Origin: Macrotis lagotis
Taxonomy: Eukaryota > Chordata > Mammalia > Peramelemorphia > Peramelidae
Direction of reading: 5' to 3'
DNA: 64,000 nt
Assembly: GCF_037893015.1 (NCBI RefSeq)
Contig: NC_133662.1
Span: 199,642,550-199,706,549 of the forward strand
Shown: one piece after another, positions 22,660 to 34,125 of the stretch
How positions within the stretch are numbered: the first letter of the stretch is position 1
Layout: every line of letters begins with the position of its first letter
Program-made: the position numbers and the translations under genes
Notes under the pieces: generated by a model
The model's database searches: none
What the model was told of the DNA's origin: nothing
The model's input: only the letters and a program-made list of their open reading frames with translations

Positions 22660-23190
22660 TAATGTTGGCTTTTCTAACCAAATCTAGTCCAGTTCCTTCT
22701 CTTTATAGGTGTCAAAGTGAATTTCCTAAAGCTCAAGTCTGAAAATATTAATACCTTGAACCTAATAAACCCCAGTTGCTCCCTATTACCTCTAGGATCA
22801 AGAATAAAATCCTTCTTGGGGCTTTTAAAACTGTACCATTTCCATTTTCTCAGGATTCTCATACTTAATTCAGCTCCATGTACTATATAATCCAATGACA
22901 TTAACCTTCATTTTTTTGTCTATCACTTTTCACTGGTTTTGCCCCATGCCTATAATGCTCTATGTTTAACCTCACTTCCTGTTTTCCCCTGGCTTCCTTT
23001 AAGCTGCAACTTAACTTCCGTCTAAGCCACTTATAGCCCTTCTCTATCTCTTCAGTACTAGTTTTTCCCTCTGAGATTACCTCTTATTTATATTGTATTT
23101 ATCATATTTGAATTTGTCTCCCAAATTAAGATACTTGCTACCTGAGCATAGGGGCCATATTTTGGCATTTTATTTATGAGCCCAATCACT
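22660..23190 (+). mobile_element. L2 LINE, coding end and 3' UTR
   Basis: 'tgaatttcctaaagctcaag', 'cagttgctccctattacctc', 'taggatcaagaataaaatcc', 'gcctataatgctctatgttt' and 'tcccaaattaagatacttgc' are in L2 order (S-C-P-L-L-P..D-P-R-I-K-Y, W-N-A-L-Y). Sense on the plus strand. Confidence 0.72.
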
Positions 23191-23300
23191 AAGGTCCCTT
23201 TCAAATCTTAATCTATGATCCAGAATGTAGCCATTCCTTTCAGCTCTATTTCATATGGATATCTGATAGGTGTGTCATCTATGCTTTTATCAAAATCATT

Positions 23301-23880
23301 GGCAGGGCAGGGCCAAGATGGCAGAGTTGAGAAGCATTCATCTGAATTCTATCAATATTCCCCTCCTAACTCTTTTACAATAATACCTCAAATAAAATTT
23401 TGAAGTAGCAAAGTTAAAAAAAAAGACTAGAGAAAGACATCATGTCTCTTTTTGGCCAAATGTTCAAAACAACTTAGAAGATCAGAGAGATGTTTGAATA
23501 GACATGAAGGTTGATGCTTGAGTCCGTGTGGATAAAACATTGTCTGGAACAGGAAGTGGTGCCAAAAGCAGTAGCAACTTGGGAACTTATCAAGACAGAG
23601 ATGATAAATAGACCTGTCAACTAATCAGAAAAGGAATATAAAGGTCCCCTGTGCTAGCACTGGATGAAGGGCAAGGTGTTGTCTGGCAACTATAACCACA
23701 TTTGAATTATAGTTCAAAAGCAGAAAAGAGCACTTTCAATCAATAGGGATCAGATGTTCTGTGAGACAGTGTGTCTCTTTGGATCATAAGGGATCAGGAA
23801 CCCTGAGGGATAGGATCACTTCCAGTCCCAAAAGACCAGAAGAAGAAAAAAGAGTGAGAAAGAGGGAAAATTTGAAATTC
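23301..23880 (+). mobile_element. Orphan L1 5' end (5' UTR only)
   Basis: Begins 'gggccaagatggcagagttg', a YY1-type L1 promoter head. It continues with the marsupial L1 5' UTR landmarks 'acaataatacctcaaataaa', 'aacaacttagaagatcagag' and 'gtctggaacaggaagtggtg'. No ORF1 or ORF2 follows and the sequence passes into unrelated DNA by about 23.9 kb. L1 copies normally lose the 5' side, so a 5'-only copy needs a deletion or another mechanism. Confidence 0.72.
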
Positions 23881-24079
23881 AACATTTTAAAAAAATAATT
23901 CATTTTTTTTTACAAATAATTAGGAACTAATGAAATCAGTGGAATTAATTTCAAAATGATTTGTTGAATAGAAGAGGGCAATAACTGGAAAAAAATAGTA
24001 TCTAGGACCAGGACCATGCCTCTGGACATGACAGCAGAAAAAATAGATCTTTTGAGTAATTGACCAACACCTACAGCTA

Positions 24080-24094
24080 TATAAATAGATAGAG

Positions 24095-24133
<39 letters not shown>

Positions 24134-24363
24134 GATAGAGATAGAGATAGATTTGAGATAGAGATAGAGATAGAGACAGAGACAGAGACAGAGACAGAGA
24201 TAGAGAGAGAGATATCTATATCTATATAGATATAGATGATATAGATATAGATATAGATGGATATGGATATGATATGGATATGGATATGGATATGGATATG
24301 GATATGGATATGGATATGGATATGGATATGGATATGGATATGGATATGGATATGGATATAGAT
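24080..24363. repeat. Mosaic GATA / GAGATA / GAGACA / GATATG microsatellite
   Basis: In order: GATA units (24088-24132), GAGATA, GAGACA, GATATA units, then roughly seventeen GATATG hexamers (about 24259-24359). The stepwise one-base changes suggest successive expansions from one seed. Confidence 0.93.
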
Positions 24364-24739
24364 ATGATGGTAAGTTCTCTATAGAATTATTTCACCTGGA
24401 ACGTTCACCGGAATTAATACAATCCATTTAAGGGGCAGCACAATTGGTGACAATCCAAGATAATCAGTTGTACCAATTCGATTTGTTTGCTCTTATAGGA
24501 ATGGTTCTTGACAGCAATATGTACCTGAAAGGAATAGCTTTTGAATGAATGTACACTATAACAAAAATAACAGTGAATTTAATAGTACAAAGCTTTAAGG
24601 TTTAAAATAACTCCTATGAGATAAGGAGTATAGTGCATGCATTATCATTTTCACTTCATGAAATAGGAAACCTGAGCTTGCAAATCTCCTATTTCAGGAT
24701 CCAAAGCTGGTACAAGTCTGAGGCAAGATTTACATTTCC

Positions 24740-24898
24740 AGGGCAGATAGTTGGAGCGGTGAATAGAGCACTGGCCCTAGATTCAGATAGGACCTGAGTT
24801 CAAATCTAGTATCAAAAACTTGACAGTTGCTGACTGTGTGATCTTGGACATGTCACTTAACCCATTGCTACATAAAAACAAATAATCAAAGAAAAAAG
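24740..24898 (+). mobile_element. Marsupial SINE, sense
   Basis: 'gagcggtgaatagagcactg', 'gacctgagttcaaatctagt' (B-box), 'tgactgtgtgatcttggaca' and 'gtcacttaacccattgctac', then an A-rich tail. Confidence 0.85.
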
Positions 24899-24983
24899 AG
24901 ATTTATATCCAGATCTTACCTAGGATCCAAAAAATCTGGGAAATTTTTTATGTATAGATTATCTCAAATTCATCCCTTGAATC

Positions 24984-25078
24984 TTTTTTTTAGGTGTTTT
25001 TGCAAGGCAAGGGAGGGTTAAGTGACTTACTCAAGGTCACACACCTTGGCAATTATTAAGTGTCTGAGCTGATTCCAG
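24984..25078 (-). mobile_element. Antisense SINE, tail half only
   Basis: 'tttttgcaaggcaagggagg', 'gacttactcaaggtcacaca' and 'caattattaagtgtctgagc', then it stops before the head. A SINE truncated at its 5' end. Confidence 0.8.
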
Positions 25079-25478
25079 TCAGCTTAACACAGTAAGTGAT
25101 GGCTATGGCTGGATTGTATCTATTTTCCAGAGACTCTATCTAGCTAAATTTGGAGAAATTTCTCCCCAGTTGGCCGTGAGGTGGTTTATGACCACTGCAA
25201 CTCTTAAAAAAAATTGACCAAGTTTTAGAAATATTGTAATCAGTGTCCATAAAGCTAGAAAATCTTGGATGTTTGAAATATTTATTAAGCATATTAGCAT
25301 AAGTCATGGTGGCAAGATTTAATTTGACTCCAATTCAATTAAACAAACATTTTAATCACTTGCTGATTAGGGAGAGAAAGTGTGACAAATGTTATAGGGC
25401 AGGAAAACACTGGATACCAACATGGAGTGTGCCTGTGCTAGTTGCTGGAGGAAAAATGCTAAGAAAGTTTTTTTTTTT

Positions 25479-25492
25479 AAAATAGTGTTCTT
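25479..25492. repeat. Possible left direct repeat of the SINE at 25534
   Basis: aaaatagtgttctt, one mismatch from aaaatagggttctt at 25687-25700. The repeat lies 41 bp upstream of the SINE head rather than at its edge. Confidence 0.4.
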
Positions 25493-25533
25493 CAACTCAC
25501 TTATTCCAATTGTCTTAAATAAATATAATTTTA

Positions 25534-25690
25534 GGTGGCAGCTAGGTGGTGCAGTGGATAGAGCACAGACCCTTGAGTCAGGAATACCTGAGTTCAAATC
25601 CAGCTTCAGACACTTAATAATTTTCCTAGCTGTGTGGCCTTGGGCAAGCCACTTAATGCCATTGCCTTGCAAAAAAACTAAAAAAAAAAA
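25534..25690 (+). mobile_element. Well-preserved marsupial SINE, sense
   Basis: 'ggtggcagctaggtggtgca' (tRNA-like head, A-box region), 'cctgagttcaaatccagctt' (B-box), 'cctagctgtgtggccttggg' and 'aatgccattgccttgcaaaa' with A-rich tail. One of the least diverged SINEs here. Confidence 0.92.
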
Positions 25691-25704
25691 TAGGGTTCTT
25701 GTTC

Positions 25705-26149
25705 CAAAAAAAAATATTCTAGTGAAAGATATAAATATATCATACAGAGCTAGAGTTAAATAGACAAGTAACTGTAATACCAAATGATATATTTTAACTG
25801 CATATAGTAAGATAGAAGAGATAAATTGATAATGTCTAACTAGGGGGGAGGAAAGTTGAAGCATAAATCACCATCCATGAAGAACACTTCCTACAGGAAT
25901 CAACATCTGAATCACAGAATCATGAAGTTGAAAGGCATATCAGCAATCATTTTATGAACATATGAGCAGAAATCATTCAGACTAAGTTTTAGACTTGCAG
26001 AGATGGAAAACTCACTGAGCTGAGTTGTAAAGAGAAGGTAAAATTTTAACATGTAAAGAAGAGGAAGAGAGGTCATCGAAAGCATAAGGGTAATCCATAG
26101 AGGTGATAGAGGGAAAAAATACAGGGCATTCTGGGTATATGACAGTTTT
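25705..26149. other. Mostly unassigned, with a MIR-associated fragment
   Basis: A short 'cacagaatcatgaagttgaa'-like stretch near 25910 resembles the flank often seen beside marsupial MIR-type SINEs. Nothing else recognised. Confidence 0.35.
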
Positions 26150-26600
26150 CTGGCATTTAAAGGTCTTCATAGCATGACTTCAACTTAACTTTGCAGCCTT
26201 ACATCACTCACCTTAATATATTCTATCAACTATACTCAAACTGGCCTTTTTCCTGTTATTCACATAATGTGCTATATCATTATATTTGGAATGCACTTTT
26301 TTCTCATATCCATCTTTTGGACTGTCCAGAATCTTTCAAAGCTCAGCTCAAATGTCATTTTCTGCATGAAATCTGTCTAAATTTCCTCCTTCCCCAGACA
26401 TTTGTTTTTCCTCCCAGAAATTACCTTGTATTTGTTTCTATATCCTTATATACATACATATTATTTCCCCCAATAGATTGTAATCTCTTTGAGACCAAGG
26501 ATTGATAACATTTTTTTCATGTAATTCTAGTGTCTAGTATACTATCTTGCACATAGTGAAATATGGGTGCTTGTTCATTGATTGATTTATTGAGTGCAGG
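26150..26600 (+). mobile_element. L2 LINE 3' end
   Basis: 'agcatgacttcaacttaact', 'ttggaatgcacttttttctc', 'tttcaaagctcagctcaaat', 'accttgtatttgtttctata', 'gattgtaatctctttgagac' and a terminus near 'gtgcttgttcattgattgat'. One of the clearest L2 ends in the window. Confidence 0.82.
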
Positions 26601-26619
26601 GAACAAGTAAGATACTAGT

Positions 26620-26830
26620 ATACAGAGATAGAATAGATAAATTATGGAGATTACTGAATGCCAAGCAAAAGGGCTTGAATTTGAATGATAAAAAGAACCT
26701 GGAAAAAGCTTTTAAGCAGGGAAAATGATAATGATTGTTTGGGAGGGAGGAATCTAGAGAAAGAAGGATAATGGAGGCTGAAAATTTTGAGGAAGTTTAG
26801 AAATGAGTCATCAAATAATGGCCTGATCCC
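26620..26830 (+). repeat. Repeat A, distal part
   Basis: 'aaaagggcttgaatttgaat', 'cttttaagcagggaaaatga' match the distal module of repeat A (compare 54.66 kb 'aagttttgattttatcctat'). Confidence 0.45.
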
Positions 26831-26846
26831 ATGTTACTCTTTTTTG

Positions 26847-27080
26847 TTGTTCAGTTGTATCTGATTCTTCATGACCCTATTTGGGTCTTTTCTTGGAAAA
26901 AATACTGGAGTAGATCACTATTTCCTTCTCCAGCAAAAATTACAAATAAGGAAACTGAGGCAAAGAGGGTTTAAATGACTCATTTAGGTTCACATAACTA
27001 GTATCTGGGATCAGGTTTGATTTCCCATCTTCCTGATTCCAAGTCTGGTGCTCTATCCACTGCCTCATCTGGCTGCCCTA
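26847..27080 (-). mobile_element. Antisense long-form marsupial SINE (MAR1-like)
   Basis: 'gttgttcagttgtatctgat', 'tcttcatgaccctatttggg', 'tccttctccagcaaaaatta', 'aggaaactgaggcaaagagg' and 'ggtgctctatccactgcctc'. The extended module distinguishes it from the short WSINE type. Confidence 0.85.
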
Positions 27081-27089
27081 CTCTCCTCT

Positions 27090-27510
27090 CCACACTATGA
27101 TTAATTCAGCTACACTGACCTACTTACTTCTTTTGTACACCTGAGAGTTCATCTCTCATAGACTCTGCTTGCATTGACTGTCTTCATACCTTGAATATTT
27201 TCTCTCCTCATCTGTTTCCTGGGTTCCTTAACTTTTGTTTTGTTTTGTTTTTGTTTTGTTTTGTTTTTGCAAGGCAATGGGGTTAAATGACTTGGCCAAG
27301 GTCACACAGCTAAGTGTCTGGGGTATGATTTGAAGTCAGAACCTCCTGACTCCAGGCCAGTGTTCTATCCATTGCACCACCTAGCTGTCTTAGTTTCTTA
27401 ACTTCTTTCAAGAGTCAGTTCAGATCCCAAATTCTATAGGAGACCTTTTCTTGCCCTTCATTTTGAGTCTTTTTACTCTAAGAATACTTTCCATACCTTC
27501 CATATATAAT
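27090..27510 (+). mobile_element. L2 LINE fragment split by a SINE
   Basis: L2-type pyrimidine-rich sequence on both sides of the SINE: 'cttgaatattttctctcctc' before, 'aagagtcagttcagatccca' after (L2: CCTTCAAGGCTCAGCTCAAGTGCC). Confidence 0.65.
27237..27391 (-). mobile_element. Antisense marsupial SINE nested in L2
   Basis: (TTTTG)n tail complement, 'tttgcaaggcaatggggtta', 'caaggtcacacagctaagtg' and 'ctatccattgcaccacctag'. Flanked by imperfect direct repeats gttccttaactttt and gtttcttaacttct. Confidence 0.9.
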
Positions 27511-27788
27511 TATTTGCATATTATCTTCCATATTATAGCATGAGATCCTTTTGATAAGTGACAATATTGTGGTTTGGTACCAGTCACATAACTGCTACAG
27601 TTCTCCCTTCCACATCATTTCTTCCTCTCATGGTTTTTATTATATCACAGGCCAACTTAAGAAATTAAATAAGAATTTTGGATATTTATGTGGAAACCAC
27701 ATATGACCTGTAAAGACCAGCATATAATCAAAAAATACTAGAAACTCAGAGATGCATAAAATATATGTATAGTATTGTATAGTGTTTG

Positions 27789-27935
27789 TCCTTCATTTTT
27801 GAAGACCATGACATCAGGGAAATAATGCCATGACAAGCACATGAATTAGATTTGGATGAGAGGGATGCTGTGATATGTCACCAGCCTCATTTTCTCCTCC
27901 AGAGCCATCTGGGTCCAGTAACCATATCAACATAT
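27789..27935 (-). mobile_element. Antisense SINE/LINE-tail module
   Basis: 'gtccttcatttttgaagacc', 'atgacatcagggaaataatg' and 'ctcctccagagccatctggg' match the same module in the composite at 63.08 kb. Only the distal part is present here. Confidence 0.7.
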
Positions 27936-28429
27936 TTTATTTTTTAATACCATAATAAATCAGACTTCTCTTCTGGTTCAAAAGAAAGCTCAACATTTTT
28001 TAATGAAGATTTTCCAGATTGTTGGGGCATTACTTCCCTAACCTCAGTGATGTGGAAGGGATAACTACTCAAAAAAATGCTTATTGCCCCTTTAATATTG
28101 GCAAGGTTTTAGATGCATGGTTTAAAATGCTGAAGATACAAAGATAAAAGTGAAATGAAAGGTGGGTTGTGTTTATATTGTTTGAAGTAAATACACCTTT
28201 GTCAAAGTCATTGTGATATCATTGGATAAATGGAACTGTGGTGTATAGGAGACACTATTCCTAAAATTGAGGGGAATAGCATTGGGTGGATGGGGGACTT
28301 GAGTTTTCAGAGAGTCTAGATACCTCCTCTTCTCCCTTAAAGGTAACCAAGGGACACTTTGACTACATGAAATCTAACAAATTTGGCATTTAGGCAGTGG
28401 GAGGGTGGTCTGATTTGAGCTTTCAAAAT

Positions 28430-28634
28430 GTGGACTAAAGTAAGGCTTCTTGGAGGAGGTAACTCTTGAGCTGAGGTTTAAGGAAACTAGGAATTGCAAA
28501 AGATTGAACTAAGGAGGGAGGAATAGAATTGTGGGAATGAAGAACAGTCTATGCAATGGCTCTGAGACAGAAGTAAGAAGAGGCATCAATTATTAAACAC
28601 CTACTACTTCCCAAGTATTATGGTAAATTCTGGG
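28430..28634 (+). repeat. Repeat A pieces interrupted by the retrovirus-like element
   Basis: 28430-28575 is a distal piece ('tcttgagctgaggtttaagg'). From 28583 a new copy starts ('attaaacacctactacttcc'), reaches 'ggtaaattctggg' and is cut. Its continuation ('ggctataaagaaaggcaaaa') is at 36226, beyond the LTR element. Confidence 0.55.
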
Positions 28635-29070
28635 TGAGTGGTGTAAAGTCTGGGACTTCATCAGTAGAATATTATAGATTGGAGAATAGTTAACCATGTG
28701 CTCCTCCTCCCTTGACAAAGCAACTTCTGGGATATTGGTGAAGAGTCAACTGACCCCACCTTATCTGTTGAAGTCTGGATGACCATTCAATTCCTGGGGC
28801 TGAAGAGACAATCTGGTTTCAGTTTGGATTTATATGCCCTTTTCCTTGGATTAATTTACACATTTAGATTGTAAAACCACATTCCTCATTAAGGAGGGTG
28901 GGTCAGTGGGGGCAGGGAATCGAGTTAGGATAAATGTGATTCTTGGGTCTTTTGCTTTTGCCTCAGTCTTTGTAATTGATTGGGGCCTGTTCCTCAAGAA
29001 ATGAATAAAGCTTTCTCTTCACACCTTGACAGAACTCTGAAATTTATTTAAGTGTCAATTGTCCCACACA
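28635..29070 (+). repeat. Left LTR
   Basis: Starts TGAGTGGT and ends CACA. Polyadenylation signal aataaa at 29004-29009, followed by 'gctttctcttcacacc'. Paired by eye with 35788-36222 over the full length, with roughly nine in ten positions identical. Confidence 0.88.
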
Positions 29071-29073
29071 GTT

Positions 29074-29090
29074 TGGGGGTTCCTTGGGAT
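29074..29090 (+). other. Putative tRNA-Pro primer-binding site
   Basis: tggggg-ttccttgggat, three bases after the LTR end. It differs from the canonical proline site by about three substitutions and one missing base. This is the primer type common among gamma-like retroviruses. Confidence 0.65.
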
Positions 29091-30193
29091 TGCATGCCCA
29101 TTGGGGAACTTGACCTCTCAGGACTTGGCAAAAAGGCTCCTACAGCCCAAATTTGTCAGTTTGACATTTTCTGGGAAGCCTTGGTTTCCCCCTCTGTTCA
29201 AGCGACCCAAAGCAGAGAGACTTGGTAGGAAGAGAACAGCAAATCTGTGGCAAGAACCTGACTGTCAGTGAGGATAACGAATAGTCATTAACTTTTGTGC
29301 ACAAAGATCCAAAAGATGGTAAGCCTAGACCTTGGAATCTGAAGGCACTGGATTCCTGGATGTCCATTTGGGTGACTGAATGTTGGGGGTGACCCCTTCC
29401 AGTTTGGGCATAAGAGACTTGAATCTAAAGACACTTGATCCTGAGACATCTCTGTCAATATTTAAAATGGGAAGGGCCCTGTCCTAAGCCTTCCTCCACA
29501 GTAAATCAGGTAAATAAGACTAAAATATAAAGGGAAAAGAAAGAAGAAAATGATTAATTATTGTTGTCTTGTATGGGGAAATAAAAATATAGGAGAAGAA
29601 ATGCATTTGTTGTGCCTTTGGGAGGGAGTGATTGTCAAAAAAGAGGCTGAAATCTCCCCACTCTGCATTCCTGAGACATCAAGAATTTATCATTGGCCTG
29701 TCTTTTGAAATTGTCAGTTTGGAAAATTCTGCTGCATTTTGTGTGATCCGTGTTTGTACCTCATCTGTCTTATGTGTTTAAAATGTCTGTTTAATTATGT
29801 GATTTGTCAAACAGGGAAAGGAGGAGTTAGCAAGTTCCCCCTAAAGAGTTCCTTGGGTAGCCTCATTTTGTTATTTTGGATTTTTAGGCAGTATTCATCT
29901 AACTGTCCCTAGCTCTTCCCTTGAGGCTGCTTTCTGCCTGTGTTACAGTGGCTCCCTCTTCACTCCTGGGTTGTCTCTTGAGCACTTAAAAGAGAGATTT
30001 TTATTTTGATTACAAAGGAATGGATTATGGAGGCCAAACTACTCATCATGTTATTCTACCATTATGAGAAGGGCCCCCCCTTCCCTGTTTATGTTCCATT
30101 CTCTTCCCAGTTCTCCATGATTCTGCAGTGCTAGAGTGTTTTCCCCTCCACTCTCTTTCAGAAAAAGGGCTGAGAGAGGGAGAGAGAGAGAGA

Positions 30194-30261
<68 letters not shown>

Positions 30262-32734
30262 CTTCAGGAAGAATTAGTAAAATAAATGTTTAAAGGGATC
30301 TTATTTTGAAGTTAAAGAAACAGGAAAGAGACAGTGAATAGCAGAAATGCTATTTTAATTTGAAAAATAGGAGTTACTAGAAAATAAATTTCAGAAAGAC
30401 TGGAGAGTCAAGTTAATTCTAAAGTATATAATGTGGTTACCAAGATATGTCAGTATAGGGAAAACTAAGTAGTTAATCTTTTTCCAGAATGTTATGGTAA
30501 CATTAGAGCTTCAGGAGTTTATCAATTTAGATTCTGATAATGTTGGTTATTACAGAAAATTATAGGACACATAAGGATTTAATAATAGAAGATCAACTGC
30601 CCCCTCCCCAGAAAGGTTTGTCCCTCTATAAAAGTTATTCAGCTTACTCTATTTGAAAAAGGTGGGGCGGGGGAACAGGGAATATTCTGATTAGGCTAAG
30701 GGATTTTTGGATGATTGTTTGCCTTCTCCAGGGTTTTAGCAGTTATAATCAAGAAATGCTAAATATTATAAGCTTGGAATGGAAAATGTATTGTGAAAAG
30801 TGGAATCACATCTGTGGTTTACATAGCTGCATAAGCTATGTGACTCTAGTTCTAGTTCTAGTTCAGAATAGTATGAAGTAAAGTCAAGAAGAGATAATAA
30901 AAAGGAAAGGTGGAACAGTATATTAAGCTGTATAGTCTGGGTCAGAGGTTCTGAAAGTACTGGGAAGAAAATCCAGATAGAGAGACAACTGTGGTTTTTG
31001 AACCATTTGTTAAGTGTGGAAATTGGTTGAAGCATGTAGACAGATTTGAGCAGGTTTGACTTTGCATAACACAGATGGATTTTGGGAACTTTGTAAAGTG
31101 GCTTACAAATCATTCTAAGAGAAGAAGGAAGCGGTTGTACAATGCCCCCCAAATGGAAATCAGCCCCTCCCTCACTGAGCCAGTGGTACTGTGCTAGGTG
31201 TGCAGAGTTAAGGAAAGAGGAGGGGGATTCTTAAAGGGAAAAAAAAGCTGTGCTTTGGGGAGAGTTTAGAAGAAGTTCAAGAGAAGAAAGAAAAGGGAAA
31301 GAGTGAGAAATTAGAGGAGGGAAGATTTCCTATCATTGTGCTTTCTCCCTGGGTTGGGGGAAGGATTGGTGGGATTGGACACATGGTGGTCTCAATTCCA
31401 TCCACCATCTTATTAAGACTTGAAGCCTAGACTGAGTCCACCTGAGAGCCCCACCCATCCGTGGAAGGAGAGGGGGAGAGAGGAGACCTAAAGTACTTAA
31501 GCCCTAAAGGGAAAGAGACCCCATCACAAGTGGGATATGTGATAGGAAAGGGGAAAAATATAAAAAATGCAAGGGTTAGGAGATGCATTTATTGAAAGGA
31601 AATCATGTTTAATGAATATCTGCTCTGTCCATGTGGCCTGAGTAATGACTCTCACTGTTTAAGGTTTCTGAACTAGAGTTTTGGGAAGCACACTGAGGGT
31701 TTTAAAAACGGCATATTAATGTTGTAACATTCTAACAAAATCTGTGTAGAATGGGAGGAATTAAATAACCTAGATTGTTACATTAGTTTGGAATTATAAA
31801 CTATTTTAACACTATGTAACTTTTGCAAGGAGTTAAGTGGTTTGGGATTTTAAACTTTATTTATTAAACTTTAATACCTTTGGGTTAAAGAAAAGTGATA
31901 TTGGGTTAACTAAGAAGAGAAATACCTGTTACCACCAGGGATGATTACTGATTTCTTTTGGGGAAAAGCTCTAATTAATTTTAATGTTAAGTCTAATAAT
32001 GCTAACAATTGTATTTTTATTTTGGATAGAGCATTTGGAATGTGTGTGCTGCATTCTCAGTATGAGGTACTCTAAAGTTTTATCACACTAAACTGAAGGT
32101 AAATTTATTTGTTATTGATAGAGGGTTTCAAATGTATCATGTATGAGATTGGATTCTGAGAATTTGGGTAAAGAAACAAAAGTGTAAAGATCATGGGATA
32201 TTCATTTTGTTCTTCTTCCAAGGGAAGCAAGATGTTTAAATAGGAATCTTATGATTAATGTATATTAACAATGTATGTTTAATTTTAAAGAAGTCTAGAA
32301 TGTGGACTTCTCTCTTGGTAACTGCATACAGCTGATGGGGGGGGCTCTGAACAAATTGCAATTGATGAATAAGATGGGTTTTTTTATCAGTTATGTGATA
32401 TTCTTTTGTATCTGCAAAGAGATTATATTTGCAATATTTAGTTATCTCTTATGAATGTCATTTAAATACTGTATTGTTAAAGCCTGGGATTAATGTCTGA
32501 TTGCTTTGAAGGGCAATAAGGAAAATATGAAAAGTATGACCCTTTCTGGGCTAGATCTGTGGATTCATGAATAATGTATTAGTGGAAGGATTGCTTTGTT
32601 CCATCTAGTAATTTATGTGTTACTCTTATTGCTGTTCTGTTATATTGAAATTAATAACACATGTTAGAAATCTAAAGCTACCTAAGGAGTTCTAATGGTT
32701 TTAAAGAATTCTGAAAAGTAATTTGGATGTTAAG
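29091..32734 (+). other. Interior of the LTR element, left part, no identifiable gene
   Basis: Leader-like sequence followed by AT-rich DNA with stops in all frames. I looked for gag (major homology region, CCHC knuckle), protease DTG and RT signatures and saw none. The minus-strand frame at 30766-31152 has no domain signature. The G-rich block at about 31190-31520 is the only compositionally distinct part. Confidence 0.5.
30174..30259. repeat. (GA)n microsatellite in the LTR element
   Basis: About 85 bp of GA with two early GG interruptions. Confidence 0.95.
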
Positions 32735-32870
32735 GGTGGCTAGGTGGATAGAGCACCAGCCCTGGAGTCAGGAGATTTGAGTTAAATCAGGCCTCACTCA
32801 ATGATTATCTAGCTGTGTGACCTTGGGCAAGTCACTTAACCCCAATTGCCTTGCCAAAACAAAAATAACC
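32735..32870 (+). mobile_element. Marsupial SINE inserted in the LTR element
   Basis: 'ggtggctaggtggatagagc', 'ctggagtcaggagatttgag', 'tagctgtgtgaccttgggca', 'aaccccaattgccttgccaa'. Flanked by atttggatgttaag (32721-32734) and atttgtatgttgag (32871-32884), 12 of 14 matching. It therefore postdates the LTR element. Confidence 0.9.
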
Positions 32871-33586
32871 ATTTGTATGTTGAGGATGGCTTGTAGGTAA
32901 ACAAGTATATGTACAGAAGTTTCTAACTATATATGTGAATTGGGAATATTTTAGCTCTAGATGTATATTCTAAAGTAGTGATTGTTTGCTTTGAAGCAAA
33001 AGCATGTAATATGAGAAAGATAAACAAAAGATAATTTGAGATTTTTCTATGCAATCTCCTGGACAAAGGAGGCATTTGTTGTAAGATACAACAGGCTAGA
33101 AGGAGTTTTCTCTAGCCAAGGGGAATCTGATATATCATCTTTATATATAGATAGAGTAGATATGATTTCAGACAAAGGGATGTCTCTACTAAGAAGTAGG
33201 AGACAGGCCTGTAGGGCCAGTCATAGTTAGAATACCATGTTTTAGGCAAAGACCCAGGAAGGATAACTCGAGCTTTAGGTAGGGGTTTCATTAATTGAAA
33301 CTCCATTAAAATTATAATTGGAATTTAGTGAATTGTATTCACTGAAGTTCTAACTAGGTAAAACAACTATTTTAAATCACAGGACTTTTCATTGCTTTTC
33401 TCTTATATCAGATACCAGAATGGTCAACAAAAAGAAATACTATTGGGTAAATGGTACGTTCTTTCGGAGTCAAGGAAGCCAATGTATCAAGGATGTCAGG
33501 TGACAGGGATAGGCAGCCGAAGGGGCAGCTTTTCAGTATGGCTGAAGTAGGACCCCTTTGACTTGATTTCCCCAAAATGATATTTG

Positions 33587-34125
33587 GATAATGTTATAAA
33601 TGAATGAAAAGAAAAACCTGCTAGAGTGAGTGAAAGTTGTACATTTTATTCATGAACCTTGCAAAATACACCTTACAAGATACGGGTACCTCACCCCTAG
33701 GAGTGAGGCACACCTTAGTTTCACAAGTCAGGTAATTTATTGTCCTCTGAAACCCTTTCTCCTCCCTCTTGGATGTTTATAGGCTCTCAGAGTTTGAATT
33801 ATAAACTAAAAGGTCCACCCATTCCATGATATGACCCTAATATGATGCCCCCCCACATCATCCAATGCATGATATGCTAAAGAACCCCAATCATCACAGG
33901 GGGTGTGTGGGTTAATATTCAATTACCTAATTGCACAAACTAAGTAGCATTAGGTCAAGATCTGTAGGTCACTCTTGACCACTGGGATTTGGTATCCCTG
34001 GAATGGGATTAGGAAGACTCTTTCAGTCTTGTGATTGGCTGGGCCATTCCCCCTTTGTAATGGATTCCTTAAGGGTTCCCCTCCACATCCTGAGAAGACC
34101 ATCACCCTATATTTCTCACAGATAA
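33587..34125 (-). mobile_element. Antisense solo LTR with 5-bp target duplication
   Basis: The element proper is 33592-34120 (529 bp). On the minus strand it starts TGTGAGAA and ends TATAACA. On the plus strand it is flanked by gataa on both sides (33587-33591, 34121-34125). A minus-strand aataaa lies near its 3' end ('ggttcatgaataaaatgtac'). It differs from the host element's LTRs. The 5-bp duplication fits a class III (ERVL/MaLR-like) or other family; I cannot name it. Confidence 0.75.

Noticed and set aside
25367..25864. 165-codon minus-strand frame
   Set aside because: Contains the complement of a SINE and its A-rich tail (Phe/Leu run); no protein family.
30766..31152. 128-codon minus-strand frame inside the LTR element as a possible antisense gene
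   Set aside because: No domain signature, AT-rich chance composition, and no comparable frame structure around it.
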